From Gammaproteobacteria bacterium (GTDB taxonomy: Bacteria; Pseudomonadota; Gammaproteobacteria; Xanthomonadales; Marinicellaceae): a DNA stretch of 64,000 bases. Both the position numbers and the translations under genes were made by a program. Where the stretch lies: contig JAJRQG010000020.1 in the NCBI GenBank assembly GCA_024280395.1, positions 1 to 64,000 of the forward strand, read 5' to 3'. Shown piece by piece: positions 62,256 to 64,000 of this stretch (positions are counted from its first letter, which is position 1; every line of letters starts with the position of its first letter). The notes beneath the pieces were generated by a model. The model saw only the letters and a program-made list of their open reading frames with translations. It ran no database searches and was not told the DNA's origin.

Positions 62256-64000
62256 CTATTTTTTGTAATTAATGGTACCAACCAAATAATCTTCACCGGC
62301 ATTTTCTAACCGCAAACTCATGGTCTGTTTTTGTTGGTTCTCTCTACCATAATTGGTAAACACATCAACATAAAGCGTGGTCGCACCAGAAAGTTCGGGT
62401 GAGTTATTCCCGTAAAAATGTACTTTAACTGTATAATCACCCACAGGTGCCCGATGAATAAGGTACTCTTCTGGTCCATAGCCACCTGTAAAATCTTCGT
62501 GGAACATTCCACCTACTCCTGAAAGCACCTTGTTATAAGTAACTTTTTCACCACTGGGTTCTATTACCCATAAATCAATGTCGGTCATATCGCTATCCCA
62601 ACCCAAGACTATGCGTACATCCACATCCAATAAAGCAATTAATTTTTCATCAATATAAGAGTAATCAATATTAAATTTATGCAATTGTGGAATCATTTGA
62701 TTGATCTCCATCAATACTGTCACTTCAATGCCATTAAATCTATCCCATTTTGTGGTAATCACCTTATACAATAACTCTATGCCTTCTTGATAATCCTTGT
62801 TGCTGTCAGATGATGTGTTATTAACCACCCTCTGTTGCAGAGCCAAAGCCAAATCACGGTAAGATTGCGGTTCTTCAGGGCGGTCATTCAATACTTTGCG
62901 GTAAGCTTGAATACTTAAATCAATATAATCATGCTCTTTAAGTTTCATCGCCATGGTGCGCAATAGTCGACTGTCTTGAATTTTTAGTTCAGCAATATTG
63001 GACAAAATTTGTAAGCCAAAATCTTTCTGTTGATTCTTAAAGAAAAAATTTGCACTGTCAAAATAGAAAGCGGGAGAATTGAAGTAATCCCTCTTCAACT
63101 GATAATACAAGGCCGATCTTTTTGATTGCTTGGATTTTTTCAAAGCTTTTAAATAAGGCGTATCTGGGTCCCATTCGCTGATTTTCACTGATGCGGTAAA
63201 GTCACTATTCGATTTTTCCTTTTTCATTTCAGGAGCTACACTGGGTGATTCCATCATCGCCATTTCTTCCATGTCCTCTGCTCTAATATGAGATCCCGTT
63301 GTTACAACTCTGTCTAATGCTACGTCATCATCATAATTAGAACTACTATTTGAGACTCTACGCTTTACATTTTTTACTATGATTTTAGGAGGGGCTTTAG
63401 GAAAAACTTTATTCCACCAAGTTTTGCGTGTTTCCCACATAGCGATAACTTGTTGAATTTTATCTTTTTCTATATTGTATTTATTTATTTTGGTTTGTTT
63501 TACTTGAGCAAAATAACCATTGCGCATCTGTACTAATGATTTGGGTGGTTCAATTTCATGCTCAAGATATTGTGCTAAATTCTCTAAGACTATCAAAGAA
63601 GTAAAATCACTGACCAAATCATACTTTTGGCTTAAAGAGATGATAGATGCCCTATTCTCTTTGGCATTCTTTTCTAAATATAATAAACGCTGTTGTGCCC
63701 AAATTAATTCTGGTAATTTATTGTCTACAGCTTTTTGTTTATTAATCTTAACCTTGATAGATTGTTTAATGACTCCTGAAATACCATAATTAAGGGTTAA
63801 ACTGACTGTATCAGATAGCAATTGAGCTGTTATAGGTTGCTGATTAGAACTGAGATAATAAGGAAATTCTGGTAATTTTTTTACTTGTCCTTTGTTCACA
63901 ACAATAGAAATCAACTGTGGAACTACTGAACCAATTTGGGCAACTAAATCTTTTGGCTCTATTTGACTAGACAACTGAAATGATTGCCCATTATTTTGTT
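62256..64000 (-). CDS. DUF2135/TPR protein, 5' end beyond the window
   Basis: At least 581 codons; the frame is open to the right edge, so the start lies outside. The visible part has a helical N-terminal region, a linker with V-V-T-T-G-S-H-I-R followed by a Met/Glu-rich stretch (near 220-245), TPR-like helices (about 290-390), and a C-terminal DUF2135 domain with V-L-G-W-D-S-D-M-T-D-I-D-L-W-V and the G-P-E-E-Y ending (about 450-565). In YfaP-type proteins this domain occurs behind VIT and von Willebrand A domains, which may lie beyond the edge. Probably exported, function unknown. The DUF2135 Asp residues suggest calcium binding. Confidence 0.78.
   Translation of the reverse strand, partial: QNNGQSFQLSSQIEPKDLVAQIGSVVPQLISIVVNKGQVKKLPEFPYYLSSNQQPITAQLLSDTVSLTLNYGISGVIKQSIKVKINKQKAVDNKLPELIWAQQRLLYLEKNAKENRASIISLSQKYDLVSDFTSLIVLENLAQYLEHEIEPPKSLVQMRNGYFAQVKQTKINKYNIEKDKIQQVIAMWETRKTWWNKVFPKAPPKIIVKNVKRRVSNSSSNYDDDVALDRVVTTGSHIRAEDMEEMAMMESPSVAPEMKKEKSNSDFTASVKISEWDPDTPYLKALKKSKQSKRSALYYQLKRDYFNSPAFYFDSANFFFKNQQKDFGLQILSNIAELKIQDSRLLRTMAMKLKEHDYIDLSIQAYRKVLNDRPEEPQSYRDLALALQQRVVNNTSSDSNKDYQEGIELLYKVITTKWDRFNGIEVTVLMEINQMIPQLHKFNIDYSYIDEKLIALLDVDVRIVLGWDSDMTDIDLWVIEPSGEKVTYNKVLSGVGGMFHEDFTGGYGPEEYLIHRAPVGDYTVKVHFYGNNSPELSGATTLYVDVFTNYGRENQQKQTMSLRLENAGEDYLVGTINYKK

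Overview
The window is a contiguous piece of an AT-rich bacterial chromosome. Gene content points to a gammaproteobacterium: the nudJ-mnmA-hflD order, the ubiE-ubiJ-ubiB order, divergent ppsR/ppsA, and the AmgK-MurU muropeptide recycling pair. Abundant secreted hydrolases, a Pla-1/cef type lipase, a DUF1302 outer-membrane protein and an internal 'DGFE' surface-protein motif fit a marine, protein- and lipid-degrading heterotroph of the Marinicella/Arenicellales type. That placement is inference from memory of families, not a database result.

Layout. 1-4300: a minus-strand operon of lipase, DUF1302 protein and a cysteine-repeat lipoprotein running off the left edge. 4400-15300: mainly plus-strand housekeeping and secreted proteins (SLC13 transporter, AmgK-MurU, a secreted alpha/beta hydrolase, nudJ-mnmA-hflD, a methyltransferase, a repeat-rich surface protein). 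15266-20517: a tyrosine/homogentisate degradation operon (hppD-hmgA-fahA-membrane protein-maiA) with a divergent MarR regulator and a twin palindromic operator. 20589-33786: tRNA-Met(CAT), a frameshifted TPR gene, peroxiredoxin, ppsR/ppsA, a 1446-residue subtilisin, an N-formylglutamate amidohydrolase and the ABC-F protein YheS.

33830-50096 is the most unusual part: nine minus-strand genes that look like one transmembrane electron-transfer system with phospho-signalling parts. In transcription order they encode an FAD/NAD(P) oxidoreductase fused to two cyclic-nucleotide-binding domains and a four-cluster ferredoxin domain; a diheme b-type membrane protein; a membrane-anchored decaheme cytochrome with an FHA-like cytoplasmic head; a tandem HbpS/GlcG heme-binding protein; an outer-membrane barrel; a decaheme cytochrome with an LVIVD beta-propeller; a c554-like pentaheme cytochrome; a membrane-anchored PP2C phosphatase; and a twin-FHA membrane protein. 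An electron path from cytoplasmic NAD(P)H to the cell surface can be drawn (about 25 c-type hemes, 2 b hemes, 4 Fe-S clusters), but no terminal acceptor is identifiable.

50311-56347 adjoins it and looks like a cytoplasmic redox-signalling module: two roadblock/LC7 proteins that are nearly identical in protein but not in DNA, two PhnD-like solute-binding proteins without signal peptides, an Aer-like PAS protein, a perfect FNR-type box, a MglA/Rag-like GTPase and a third roadblock gene broken by a 2-bp frameshift. I do not recognise either arrangement as a characterised system; their adjacency suggests, but does not prove, that the second controls the first.

56368-64000 holds ubiE-ubiJ-ubiB, a beta-hydroxyacid dehydrogenase, a YitT protein, a membrane-bound HTH regulator and a DUF2135 protein cut by the right edge. 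There is no rRNA, CRISPR array, prophage or transposase gene in the window; mobile-looking DNA is limited to small non-coding inverted repeats.
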